Numbered from the stretch's first letter, positions 1 to 10,279 are shown. The stretch: DNA of 64,000 bases from Asterella californica (GCA_036924285.1 JAYKYS010000009.1:17360001-17424000); one strand, 5' to 3'. Notes: generated from the sequence alone by a model not told the origin. Program-made: numbers and translations.

Positions 1-1795
1 TGTCGAACTCCGGCAGCTTCAAAACTGACGCCTTTGACAAAATAGCTTTGATCGTCTGAAACGCATCATCCACCTCCTTGGTCCAACTTACCTGTGCGTC
101 TTTGTCCGTCCAGTCCATCAGCGGCTTCGCGATCTTTGAAAACCCCTTCACATACTTGCGGTAGAACTGCGCCAATCCTAAGAATCGCCGCATCCCCTTC
201 ACTGTAGTCGGAGGCTCCCAAGTCACAATCGCGTCCACCTTCTGCATATCCGGGCCGACTCCTTCTGCACTAATTACATGTCCCAAGAAGTTAATGCGCT
301 CCAAACCAAACTCACTCTTGTCAATGTTGGCAAACAGCTTATGCTCCCGCAGCTTCGTCAACACCACCCTTAGCTGCTCCGCGTGCGACTCCAAGGTTTT
401 GGAGTAGATCAAGATGTCATCGATGTAAACGATGACAAACTCATCCATCTCCTTGCGAAAAATTGTGTTCATCAATGTAGTGAACGTCGAAGGGGCGTTG
501 CAGAGTTCAAATGACATCACCACGAATTCAAACGATCCGTATCTGGTTTGACAAGCGGTCTTCTCAACATCAGGGTCAGCTATCCGGATCTGGTAATATC
601 CTGACTTCAAGTCTATCCTGCTGAAGTACTTTGCGCCCGCTAACCTATCAAAGAGGTCGTCTAACCTTGGCAAGGGATAGTTATTCTTCACCGTCACCTT
701 ATTGAGTGCACGATAATCTACGCAGAGTCGTAACTTCCCATCCTTCTTCTTTGCGAAAAGAACTAGGGCTCCATAAGGTGACTTGCTGGTTCGAATATAT
801 CCCCGCGCTAATAGCTCACCGAGTTGTCTTTTCAACTCAAGGAGTTCCACCTGATTGAGTCGGTAAGGGGCTTTGGAAGGTGGTTCCGATCGTGGCAAGA
901 CTTCGATCTTGTGATCCACCACCCGCCTTGGAGGTAACTCAGCAGGTAACTCGTCCGTCAAGACATCCTCAAACTCCTTAATCACTTCACGAAGCACCTC
1001 CGGAAGTTTAGTCGCGTCTCCTGATGTTTCCTCTTGTCTGTCACCCGCCATCAAATCTGCAACCCGTATCAAACACATGATCCCGTCGTTGAAGTCCATC
1101 TGTTTGCCCTTGATCAAATTCATCGCAAAGTCGTCAATTTTCCGCGCCTTCCGGATCAGCCTCACTCCCAGCTTCCGCCCTTTAACTCTAACGTTTAACC
1201 TTAAAGGTTTCCGCCTAAGTTCCACTTCAAACCTATCCAAGAAAGTGTTCTCCAAAACCGCATGGATATCATCCATCTCGCACACCGTGAAGTTCTCTGT
1301 GAACTCCAACTTCCCACACGTAAATCGTACGTCCAAGGCTACTTCAGAAGTTTGGTATGTCTTGCCCTTGGCAAAGCGCACCTGAATAGGCTTGTCTGCC
1401 TTGGAGGTAGACAAGCCCAACTTCTTCACCAACTTTGGACTTATGAAGGAGTGAGTCGCTCTTGTGTCCACAAGAAAAGTAACATCACGGTTAGCAACCT
1501 TGGCTTGTAGAAACATCAATCCCGGCGTCTTCTTCGTGGTTCTCAAGGTCACAGTCATCTGGCCCTCCAACAAGTCCTTTGCAACAAACGCATTCATGCT
1601 ACAGTTACTAACCTTAGGTTTCGTACACCCCTTAGCAATGTGGCCCGCCTCGTCACAGTTGTAGCAAGTAAACTTAGCGCCATTGCCCTTTTGAGGTGTC
1701 TGCCTCTTAGGTTTTACTCCTGTTTGCTGCCGCTTTGCTGCCGGGGCAGAAGTATCCTTCCAATTTCTCACCCCCATCCCATTGTCGCTGGAACT
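1..1795 (-). pseudogene. Pol fragment: zinc knuckle, protease, reverse transcriptase (copy 1)
   Basis: By hand translation I see no stop between about 1795 and the window edge on the minus strand. The order is: a CCHC knuckle (CYNCDEAGHIAKGC, near 1620-1665); a retropepsin region near 1450-1490 where the usual D-T-G reads D-T-R (LVDTRATHSF); and an RT with the finger motif [12 protein letters not shown] (near 700-740) and the catalytic YIDD box (near 425-435). A motif before YIDD reads MSFELCNAP where the sister copy has MPFGLCNAP. The lost active-site glycine should inactivate the protease (family knowledge), while the RT catalytic aspartates are present. RNase H and integrase lie beyond the window. 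I call it a pseudogene because of the protease change and the upstream gag frameshift. Confidence 0.85.
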
Positions 1796-2450
1796 TGTCC
1801 GTGCTGCGAGGTTCAAAAGATTTCTGTTGCTGGACTTCGTCGTCCCCAATTCGCTCCGCTAGCTTCAAAAGTTCGGCACTTGTCATAGGTAGCTCCGGCA
1901 TCCGGAAGAGGGTCTTCTCCGAGCTAGACTTGAGTCCCCCAATGAATATACATATCTTGGTCTCCTCAGTCCACTTGGAGAACGAATCCAGCTTGGCGCT
2001 GAACTCGCGCACATAAGCACTTAAGGTCCCCGTCTGTTTCAGCCTAACTAGCTCGACACCATCTCGAATCCTTTGATACTCCGGAGTGAATCGTCCCGCG
2101 AGCAACTCCTTGAACTCCTTCCAACCAAGCGCCGAGACGGTCAAAGCATGCTCATCCCTGTATGCAGTCCACCAGAGAAGCGCATGGTCCTTCAAGAACG
2201 TAACCGCCGCTCTCACTTTGTCTGACTCATGAGCCTGATGCGCTTCAAAGTATAGGTCCAACTCAGTTAAGAAATCCTTAACCTTGCGAGCCCGTCCTAT
2301 ACCTGTAAACGAAGTCGGTAAATTCATCTTACAAAGCTTTCTGGTAGACGAGGAACTTCCTTGGCCTGCCTCAAGCTCAGCGATACGTTTATCTCTGGAG
2401 GCCATCCCTTCCTGCATGGTTTTCATCATTTTGATGAGTTCTGCATACAA
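1707..2450 (-). pseudogene. Retrotransposon gag (copy 1), frameshifted
   Basis: A 247-codon minus-strand frame encodes a typical plant Ty3 gag/capsid: a short coiled-coil-like N-terminus, then the retrotransposon gag core (ALLWWTAYRDEH, WKEFKELLAGRFTPEY, then LVRLKQTGTLSAYVREF). The frame ends in a stop after NRSKT. The neighbouring frame instead continues without a stop into a lysine/glutamine-rich stretch, the CCHC zinc knuckle and pol. The switch falls near a run of five C at 1771-1775 (G on the coding strand), so a one-base slip there is the likely break. N-terminal sequence upstream of 2450 is also spread over more than one frame (2389-2670), suggesting further indels. The product would package the element's RNA. 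No complete gag exists in the other copy for comparison. Confidence 0.8.
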
Positions 2451-2776
2451 GGCTCCTTGACTTCCCGCGCCTGCATGGGCACCGCTGGCAAGACTCCGTC
2501 TTGCTGCAATGGTGCCGCAGCTGGTACTGGGCTTCCTTGACGTTGGGGCGAAGGTTGTCGGTTATCGTCCCCTGACTGTGCCTTGGGGCTAGCTCGAGTG
2601 ATCTGGTCCCGGTGTCAGCCGCTCCACGTTTCTTTGTCTTCCTCCTGGAACTCTGTCCGACGTCGGCCATCGCTCCAAGTGTTCACCTAGAAACGCTGAT
2701 CCGCTTCGTGTCTTGCGTCCCTCCTCAAGCGTCCAGCCTTCAGCCGCTACCTCAAGTTCTCGCTCACCGAAGCGTC

Positions 2777-2789
2777 GGCTCTGATACCA
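2777..2789 (-). promoter_or_regulatory. Primer binding site, initiator tRNA-Met type (copy 1)
   Basis: On the minus strand the sequence is TGGTATCAGAGCC, the usual plant PBS complementary to the 3' end of initiator methionine tRNA. It lies 3 nt inside the 5' LTR, as expected for priming of minus-strand DNA. Confidence 0.88.
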
Positions 2790-2792
2790 CTT

Positions 2793-3894
2793 TTCGCGCA
2801 CCTACCGCCTTGTTGCGCCAGCGGAAGCACTTGCTCAGTAGGTCGCAAACTTTACACCGCTAACCTGCAAACACAATCACAAGTTAGCGTCCATGCACCA
2901 CTTACCTTAGCTCTGTTTGGTCCGGACCGGAGCCGGATCGTCTCCCTAACCATCAAGCTCAGCAGTTCCTAAGTCCCGACTTAGACCCGTCTAAGTCGGT
3001 CCCAAACATGAGCAAGTCACAAGATGACTTGGGGCGGACTTCCCATAAAGTCCAGGGTCCTAAACGGTGCCTCCAGCACACCTAGCGGCCCAACCGCCCG
3101 TGATGTCCGTCTCGGTCTAGGCTCCCGAACGGTGGTCTAACCCGCCGACTCGTTCCCTAGTCTTGCCCCAACCCTTACATCGTTCTTAAGTCCAGACGTC
3201 CAAGTCTGGATCGGAACGTGCCTTGGAACTGGCCCAGCCATCACCTCATGCCCCCATGGTCCGCCCGCCGAATCCTGGGGTCGGGTGACTCGTCCTGGCC
3301 CACCCAGGCATCGAGCCCCCCCTCATATATACTTCTGGGGATCGGCGGCCCCGCCCTCCTCTTTGGTCCCTGAAAATTATACCACAACCCGATTGTGGTT
3401 CGGCCATAACTTCCAGCTCGGAGGTCAGATCGAGGAGTGTTATATATCACTGGAAAGCTCTCGACGAGATCTTTCCAATGATACCTCACTCGCCTCGAGA
3501 TCTTACGTGGCAGCTCCAACACTTATCCACAGCTCCGTCCACGACCTAAAACGTCCCTGGAGCTCCAACACTTAGCAGTTTTTCCGAAACCTGTGGTTCG
3601 TCTGCGTCTCGGACCCACGTCTCGGACCCACGTCTCAAACCTATGTCTGAGACTCATGTTTCAGCCCATTCCCAGACTCGCCCCCTTAGGTCAGCGTTTG
3701 TCTGGGGCCCTCTTGGGATAGGCCCTTATGTCCTAACCCAAGGTTCTAACCTTGATTCAGAGAACCACCTTCATCTGATTCCGACTTGCCGGTCAAGCCG
3801 TTAAGTCCTACTCGCAGCGTTCACAACCTAGCGCAAGTCCGCTAGGTTCTGTTGTTCGCGTCTGCGCCCGATCTTGAGAATGAGAGGCGCGACA
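2793..3894 (-). repeat. 5' LTR of copy 1
   Basis: This 1.1-kb block is the reverse complement of 6203-7303 and 11013-12121. It begins on the minus strand with TGTCGCGCC at 3894 and ends just before the PBS. It holds a TATA-like TATATA near 3325-3335, short tandem repeats of a GTCTCGGACCCAC motif near 3605-3640, and the conserved stem-loop at 3445-3483. The matching 3' LTR must lie left of the window, so insertion age and target duplication cannot be read here. Confidence 0.9.
3445..3483 (-). other. Conserved LTR stem-loop (copy 1)
   Basis: A 39-nt inverted repeat has 13-bp outer arms (one wobble pair), an inner TCTC/GAGA pair and a 3-nt loop. The same hairpin occurs in the two LTRs of copy 2 with changes confined to the loop and the internal mismatch. 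Confidence 0.7.
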
Positions 3895-5555
3895 GCCGGA
3901 TAGATAGTTCTTCGCACTACACCAGTTGTTGGAAACATACGAATAGTCTTGGAATACACAGGAGGGGTCTGCATACTCGTACCAGCAGTGGTTCGAAGAT
4001 GTAGATAGAAGTAGTGGACAGTCTAGGAACAGGGAACGGCATCCTCGTGCAGTCCTGTTAGCTAGACTGGTGTTTCGAGGAGTAGGCGCAGGAAGTAGAG
4101 AGAGTGAGCTTCCCAATGCCATTGTGACTTCTTCTCGAGGAATAGATTGTGGATTTGAGTGCAGAAGCTTTGTCCATGTCTTCTGGATGGTGGGTTCCTT
4201 GAATTCGCTCCCAATTGTGCATGGGAAGTGTTCTTCTTGAGTGGCGGTGACTGTCAGCAGTTGTGGAAGTGTAGCTTGGCTCGTTCAGTAGAGCACTTGG
4301 GATCTACGTACGAACGGTCTTATGGGTAAGGGCTCCCAGAAGACAGAGTAGTCAGAGCAGCGAAGTGAAGAAGAAAGAAGCCTTCTTCCCACAGTAGAAG
4401 ACGACATCCTCGAGTAGAAGACGGTGCAACAGTACTCATGTTTGTTGTCTTCCTCCCCAAACTATTACAAGCAGGGATGGCTTGTTAGTCAGGATCCGGA
4501 CTAGAAGCCTGTCGGAATCTTAATTTACTCTTTTCATCTTGTTTTCTCTCGTTTGGATTTTCTTATCTTCCCCATCTTCTCTCATCTTCCCCATCTTCCT
4601 ACCTTCTTCTAGTGAGTTTCCGAATCTTCTATTGAGCTTCCGTGAAGGTGAATGTCGTTGTAGTGCTATAGGAAGACAATTTCCGTAGGCAGAAGCCTGA
4701 GAAGGCTACAAGGGGCATACACCCTGTGATTGATCTAACCCGTTGGAATGTGAGTGTGAGAATAAGATGTAACGACCGTTATTAGTCGACTTCTGCGAAG
4801 CAGGACAGCCTTCTGGAGGTGTGAGAAGACGAGCTAAACCCCCAGAAGACGAGAATCGCTTCGGGAAGACGGTGTCGAGAAGACCGGAAGAAGCAACCTG
4901 GAAGCAGGAAGATCGTCTTCCCGAGCTTCTCTGTGAATAATTGTGTGATATTTTAGTTGGTAGTTGTTTGTCTAGTTCCAGAGCACCATGTGGCGTGTCT
5001 GGAAGACGTGTGGTTTTGTGTGGTTTTGTGAGAAGACGGGATTCCTAGGCAAAACCCGTGTGTTTGTGTGTTTGAACAGATCCTAGAACTTAGAGCAGCG
5101 TTACTTGTGCAAATCCTCTGTGGGAACGATATCTTGTATACTAAATGGGCAAAAGGAGAAATCTTGCGTCACTACAATAAGCATGATATCATTTGCACAA
5201 GCGCAAGAGTGCTTGAACAAGATAGATAACATACTATCAACCTACTAAGACTCAAAATATATAACACAATAGTGTCAACACCGTATGCAAAGGTGTCAAA
5301 CATATGTATAAAGGACTAGAAGTAATATGAGCTAACTTCTAGAACTACTAAACTCAAGCGTCGGAGTAGAAGTCAAGCATGTAGCTGCCAAGTAGCGCGA
5401 CAACGCGCACTCGTTCTCATCTTGTCATCCTCCCTCCCATCTCAGTCAACCTCAACCTCAAGTCTGCAACTTGATCACCATCTTGAAGTTGCAATTCGGT
5501 CATGATCCCCTCTAGATCCATGCTCATCGCATCTCTTCTTCAACCTCTGATCCAA
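3895..5555. other. Non-coding, LTR-like DNA rich in GAAGAC motifs
   Basis: I see no gene here. About a dozen GAAGAC/GTCTTC hexamers fall between 4170 and 5040. Near 5110-5150 is a TGCAAATCCTCTGTGGGAACG-like stretch of the sort found beside LTR ends. At 5236-5266 is a 31-bp sequence repeated exactly at 18803-18833. A PPT-like tract follows at 5556-5569 on the minus strand, so part of this block is probably the 3' LTR of the older minus-strand element. Confidence 0.45.
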
Positions 5556-5569
5556 TCACCCCCTTTTAA
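5556..5569 (-). other. Polypurine tract of the older, outer element
   Basis: On the minus strand this reads TTAAAAGGGGGTGA, a standard plant Ty3 polypurine tract, followed at once by TG (start of a possible 3' LTR at about 5558). It lies about 430 bp after the end of the outer gag, leaving no room for pol. I could not find the partner LTR on the right, so the outer boundary is unproven. Confidence 0.55.
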
Positions 5570-5993
5570 TATCTACATCTTTCAATATGAGTTCGAAGAC
5601 ATAGAAGCAATAAACCATCATATCATAGAAACGCCTTCCAATCCGTCCTGTAGAATCTCACCGTCCCAAGTGTCGTAGTAGACATCCTCGTCATCCCAAT
5701 CATCACCATATATATTGACTGTAACTCTCAACCTCAAGCCTATAAGTATCAATCTCTTCTTTTTTGTTTTCTGAAAAAAGACCACGCTGCTACAACCAAA
5801 ATCCTCAACCATCATTGTCTCGCTCTACAATGGTATCCTCCTCAACCATCATCCTCTCTGATCTCTTCTTCTTAAAACCTTTACAACCTTCCAAGCCTCA
5901 TCCTCCCGATCCTAATCACATGTAAATCTTCACAACCTCTCAAGCATAATCACCTTCAGCAATGGCTTCTCCCTTGTAAGCCATCCTTACCCA

Positions 5994-6202
5994 TCATCCT
6001 ATACCCGTAGCCTCGAGAGCTTCCGTCCACTCTCTTTCATCCTCAGCATGTCGCTCGTCCTTGATGATGTCAATGTAGACATCATGGACTTCTTTTGAAA
6101 TTGCACCCAAAACCTCCCGTGAAATGAATCCAATCTTTGCATCTCGAATGCACTCTTCCCAACCTCCTTTCGCATCCTTCGTCATAACCCTAACCTCAGT
6201 AT
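5994..6202 (-). pseudogene. C-terminal part of outer-element gag, split by copy 2
   Basis: A minus-strand frame ends at 5994 and contains GFISREVLGAISKEVHDVYI and an acidic tail. This resembles the region after the zinc knuckle in the long gag proteins I associate with moss Ty3 elements. The frame enters from the LTR junction at 6202. It is in the same reading frame as the gag part ending at 12126 once copy 2 and its target duplication are set aside. It is the far side of the insertion, not an independent gene. The reading frame to the left (5618-5815) is short and unrecognised. Confidence 0.6.
6198..6202. repeat. Left target-site duplication of copy 2 (AGTAT)
   Basis: The five bases just before the 5' LTR are AGTAT; those after the 3' LTR (12122-12126) are AATAT. 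They are best read as a 5-bp target duplication with one later substitution. This choice of boundary also keeps the interrupted gag frame intact. Confidence 0.6.
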
Positions 6203-7303
6203 TGTCGCGCCCCTCATTCTCAAGATCAGGCGCAGACGCGAACAACAGAACCCTAGCAAACTTGCGCTAGGTTGTGAACGATGCGAGTAAGACTTAACGG
6301 CTTGGCCGGGAAGTCGGGATCAGATGAACCCTAAGTGGTTCTCTGAACCAAGGTTGGAACCTTGGGTTAGGACATAAGGGTCTACCCCAAGAGGGCCCCA
6401 GACGAACGCTGACCTAAGGGGGCGAGTCTGGGAATGACCTGAAACATGAGTCTCAGACATAAGTCTGAGACGTGGGTCCGAGACGCAGACGAACCACAGG
6501 GTTTGACCTTGGGTCTGGACCACAGGTTTCGGAAAAATGACTAAGTGTTGGAGCTCCAGGGACGTTTTAGGTCGTGGACGGAGCTCCACATAAGATCTTG
6601 AGGCGAGTGAAGTATCATTGGAAAGGTCTCATCGAGAACTTTCCAGTGATATATAACACTCCTCGATCTGACCTCCGAGCTGGACGTTATGGCCGAACCA
6701 CAATCGGGTTGTGGTATAATTTTCAGGGACCAAAGAGGAGGGCGGGGCCGCTGATCCCCAGAAGTATATATGAGGGGGGCTCGATGCCTCGGTGGGCCAG
6801 GACGAGTCACCCGACCCCAGGGTTCGGTGGGCGGACTCTGGGGGCATGAGGTGATGACTGGGCCGGTTCCAAGGCACGTTTCGATCTAGACTTGGATGTC
6901 TGGACTTAGGAACGATGTAAGGGCTGGGGCAAGACTAGGGAACGAGTCGACGGGTTAGACCACCGTTTGGGAGCCTAGACCCAGACGGACATCACGGACG
7001 GCTAGGCCGCTAGGTGTGCTGGAGGCACCGTTTAGGACCTTGGACTTTATGGGAAGTCCGCCCCAAGTCATCTTGTGACTTGCTCATGTTTTGGGACCGA
7101 CCTAGGTGGGTCTAGGTCGGGACTTAGGAACTGCTGAGCTTGATGAATAAGGAGATGGTCCGGCTCCTGTCCGGACCAAACTGAGATAAGGTAAGTGGTG
7201 CATGGACGCTAATTTGTGATTGTGTTTGCAGGTTAGCGGTGTAAAGTTTGCGACCTACTGAGTTAGAGCTTCCGCTGGCGCAACAAGGCGGTAGGTGCGC
7301 GAA
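6203..7303 (+). repeat. 5' LTR of copy 2
   Basis: About 1.1 kb, starting TGTCGCGCC and ending GCGCGAA. A TATA-like TATATA lies at 6765-6771 upstream of a G-rich run, a plausible LTR promoter. A conserved stem-loop lies at 6613-6651. Near 7190-7231 is a GTAAGT...TTTGCAG pair resembling splice sites about 40 nt apart. The LTR does not end in the usual CA. Confidence 0.92.
6613..6651 (+). other. Conserved LTR stem-loop (copy 2, 5' LTR)
   Basis: Outer arms TATCATTGGAAAG and CTTTCCAGTGATA pair along 13 bp with one G-U wobble, and TCTC/GAGA pairs inside around a 3-nt loop. GATATATAAC follows directly. Confidence 0.7.
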
Positions 7304-7306
7304 AAG

Positions 7307-7319
7307 TGGTATCAGAGCC
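7307..7319 (+). promoter_or_regulatory. Primer binding site, initiator tRNA-Met type (copy 2)
   Basis: The sequence TGGTATCAGAGCC lies 3 nt after the 5' LTR. Directly after it the sequence jumps into the protease coding region, because gag has been deleted. Confidence 0.9.
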
Positions 7320-8805
7320 GTGATGTTACTTTTCTTGTGGACACAGGAGCGACTCACTCCTTCATAAGTCCAAAGTTGGTGAAGAATTTGGGCTTGTCTA
7401 CCTCCAAGGCAGACAAGCCTATTCAGGTACGCTTTGCCAAAGACAAGACGTACCAAACTTCTGAAGTGGTCTTGGACGTACGATTTGCGTGTGGGAAGTT
7501 GGAGTTCACAGAGAACTTCACGGTGTGCGAGATGGATGATATCCATGCGGTTTTGAGGAAAACTTTCTTGGACAGGTTTGAAGTGGAACTTAGGCGGAAA
7601 CCTTTAAGGTTAAACGTTAGAGTTAAAAGGCGAAAGTTGGGAGTGAGGCTGATCCGGAAGGTGCGGAAAACTGATGACTTTGCGGTGAATTAGATCAAAG
7701 GCAAACAGATAGACTTCAACGACGGGGTCATGTGTTTGATGCGGGTTGCAGATTTGATGACGGGTGACAGACAAGAGGAAACATCAGGAGACGCGACTAA
7801 ACTTCCGAAGGTGCTTCGCGAAGTGATTAAGGAATTTGAGGATGTCTTGACGGATGAGTTACCTGTTGAGTTACCTCCAAGGCGGGTGGTGGATCACAAG
7901 ATCTAGGTCTTGCCAGGATCAGAACCACCTTCCAAAGCCCCTTATCGACTCAATCAGGTAGAACTCCTTGAGTTGAAAAGACAACTCAGCGAGCTATTAG
8001 CTTGGGGATATATTCGAACCAGCAAGTCACCTTATGGAGCCCCAGTTCTTTTTGCAAAGAAGAAGGATGGGAAGTTACGACTCTGCGTAGATTATCGTGC
8101 ACTCAATAAGGTGACGGTGAAGAATAACTATCCCTTGCCAAGGATAGATGACCTCTTTGATAGGTTAGCGTCTGCAAACTACTTCAGCAGGATAGACTTG
8201 AAGTCAGGATATTACCAGATCCGGATAGCTGACCCAGATGTTGAGAAGACCGCTTGGCGAACTAGATACGGATCGTTTGAATTCGTGGTGATGCCATTTG
8301 GACTCTGCAACGCCCCTTCGACGTTCACTACATTGATGAACACAATTTTTCGCGAGGAGATGGATGAGTTTGTCATCGTTTACATCGACGACATCTTGAT
8401 CTACTCCAAAACCTTGGAGTCGCACGCGGAGCAGCTAAGGGTGGTGTTGACGAAGCTGCGGGAGCATAAGCTGTTTGCCAACATTGACAAGAGTGAGTTT
8501 GGTTTGGAGCGCATTAACTTCTTGAGACATGTCATTAGTGCAGAAGGAGTCGGCCCGAATATGCAGAAGGTGGACGCGATTGTGACTTGGGAGCCTCCGA
8601 CTACAATGAAGGGGACGCGGCGATTCTTAGGATTGGCACAGTTCTACCGCAAGTATGTGAAGGGGTTTTCAAAGATCGCGAAGCCGCTAACGGACTAGAC
8701 GGACAAAGACGCACAGGTAAGTTGGACCAAGGAGGTGGATGATGCGTTTCAAACGATCAAAGCTATTTTGTCAAAGGCGCCAGTTTTGAAGCTGCCGGAG
8801 TTCGA
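7320..8805 (+). pseudogene. Protease and reverse transcriptase of copy 2, with stops
   Basis: The protease keeps its active-site motif (LVDTGATHSF, near 7334-7363). RT follows, with the finger motif [12 protein letters not shown] near 8070-8110, the MPFGLCNAP motif near 8292-8318 and the catalytic YIDD box near 8383-8394. Stops interrupt the frame at about 7691 (copy 1 has Leu there), 7903 (copy 1 has Glu) and 8696 (copy 1 has Trp). The first frame opens inside the LTR/PBS because of the gag deletion and has no natural start. The intact protease motif and intact RT box contrast with the damage elsewhere. Confidence 0.9.
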
Positions 8806-9187
8806 CAAACCATTCGAGGTGCACACGGACGCGAGCGACTATGCGATTGACGGAGTGTTGGTGCAGGATGGAAAATCTGTAGCATACGAAAGCAAGAAGT
8901 TATCTGAGACAGAGAGTCGATGGCCGACTCACGAGAAGGAACTGTTCGCGGTGGTTCATTGCTTGAGGAAATGACGGCATTACTTGGGACTTCACAAAAC
9001 CCAAGTGTATACTGATAATATTTCGCTCAAGTACTTTGAAACACAAGATCGGGTGACGCCAAAACAACTACGTTGGCATGATACCTTGGCGCTCATGAAC
9101 GTGGAATTAATCCACAAAGCGAGAAAGGACAATGTGGTTCCTGACGCCTTGAGTCGCAAGGAGGAATATCTTTCATCGTCAACATAG
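8735..9187 (+). pseudogene. RNase H domain of copy 2, with a stop
   Basis: Two adjacent frames (8735-8974 and 8984-9187) make up one RNase H: FEVHTDASDYAIDGVL with the first catalytic Asp, then THEKELFAVVHCL, VYTDNISLKYF and a final DNVVPDALSRK. The break between them is a stop where the family normally has Trp, consistent with a single G-to-A change. The domain would remove the RNA strand after reverse transcription. Confidence 0.88.
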
Positions 9188-9346
9188 ATTTTGCGAGCTA
9201 TGTATCCTAAGGAGTCAGATTTGGAGAGGCGAATACGTGAAGGTTACATGGGCGATGACCAAGCGAAGGAGTACCTGGAACAACTCAAGCGAGGAGTGAA
9301 GTTGCAGAACATGCACCTAAGACATGGTTTACTCATGTTCAAGTAA

Positions 9347-9991
9347 AGTCGAGTTTATGTGGGACAAGGAAAACTTAGGACTAAGCTACTCAAAGAATGT
9401 CATGATGCGCCCTTATCAGACCATAAAGGAGAGAAGTCCACTTTAGCAGTGATAGCTAAAAAGTTTTATTGGCCCCACATGAAAGACGATGTTTCCCACT
9501 TTGTGAAAACATACGTAACCTGTCAAGCGAATCGTGTTTCTTATGAGAAGAAACAAGGATTGCTTCATCCTTTGCCGATTCCAGCCAGACCTTGGGAAAG
9601 CATTAGCATGGACTTCATTATCTCTCTGCCTGACTCGAATGGGTACAACGCGATTTTTGTGATAGTTGATCGGTTTAGCAAACTAGCGAAGTTTGCTCCG
9701 ACCATGGACACTGCAACAGCGTTCACGACTTCTCGGTTGTTCCTAGATACTTGGTGGCGTTCACATGGATTACCTCGGAGTATTATTTCAGATCGAGACT
9801 CTAAGTTCACAAGTGCCTTTTGGAAACACTTGTTCCAAAAATTGGGCGAAGAAGTATGGTTAAGTGCGAAAAACTTCACACTTCCGAAGGAAATATCGGC
9901 GAAGTTTTCATCGAAGTTTGCGGGACCTTTTGTCATTGTCAAAAATCCGCACGAAGACGTCTATACCTTAGACCTTCCTCGCGAGTGGTAG
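9347..9991 (+). pseudogene. Integrase of copy 2, internally deleted
   Basis: The N-terminal zinc-binding region is recognisable (YWPHMKDDVSHFVKTYVTCQ), but a Tyr stands where one zinc-binding Cys is usual. The catalytic core begins with MDFIISLP and holds the second catalytic Asp in ISDRDSKF. At about 9840-9850 the frame passes from FWKHLFQKLG straight to EEVWLSAKNF. In related integrases roughly 150-180 residues lie between these motifs, including the third catalytic residue (Glu of the DGQTE motif). The enzyme would therefore be inactive. The C-terminal GPF-type fold (FAGPFVIVKN) follows, then a stop near 9989. Confidence 0.88.
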
Positions 9992-10279
9992 TTGCATCCG
10001 ACTTTCCATGTTTCTTTATTAAAGAAACACTTCAAGGATGATTTGAGACCGGAGCGCAAACTGGTTCTTAGGCCTCAACCTGATGTCGTGCAAGGCGAAG
10101 CAGAATATGAGGTGGAGTCCATTTTGCGATCTCGGCGCAAATCAAACCGGATGGAGTACTTGGTCAAATGGCGTGGTTACCATTTGAAGGAAGCAATTTG
10201 GGTGCCAGAGGAAGATCTCGCACATGTGAACGACGTATCGGATCTATTCAAACGGAGACAAGGACAACAAGGGCGTTAG
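9992..10279 (+). pseudogene. Chromodomain tail of integrase (copy 2)
   Basis: After LHPTFHVSLLKKH comes a C-terminal chromodomain: YEVESILRSRRK, then MEYLVKWRGYHLKEAIWVPE and a short helix. The aromatic and KW residues of the methyl-lysine-binding cage are visible. In chromoviruses this domain steers integration to heterochromatin. It is separated from integrase by the stop at 9989, so it is not an independent gene. Confidence 0.88.

Larger units (their letters stand above)
1..3894 (-). mobile_element. Ty3/gypsy LTR retrotransposon, copy 1 (partial, runs off left edge)
   Basis: This minus-strand element carries, in order from its 5' end, an LTR (2793-3894), a tRNA-Met-type primer binding site, gag, a CCHC zinc knuckle, protease and reverse transcriptase. 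It leaves the window within the RT/RNase H linker. It is the reverse complement of the same family as the plus-strand copy at 6203-12121: positions 1 to about 1490 match 7320 to about 8810 almost base for base. The chromodomain seen in the other copy places the family among chromoviruses. RT is better kept here than in the other copy, but gag has a frameshift and the protease active-site glycine is changed, so this copy is probably not autonomous. The 3' half lies outside the window. Confidence 0.93.

Noticed and set aside
3241..3522. Frames inside the LTRs encoding a shared RAGSYGRTTIGLWYNFQ-type peptide (also 6574-6849 and 11397-11675)
   Set aside because: They recur because the LTR is repeated, lie wholly within LTRs, and overlap the TATA-like site and hairpin. 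Not treated as genes.
7190..7236. Possible intron in the LTR (GTAAGT ... TTTGCAG)
   Set aside because: The span is about 40 nt, shorter than normal plant introns, and no coding frame depends on it.
8204..8425. Antisense frames over the RT and integrase of copy 2 (also 9565-9942)
   Set aside because: They are shadows of the sense coding sequence with no recognisable domain.
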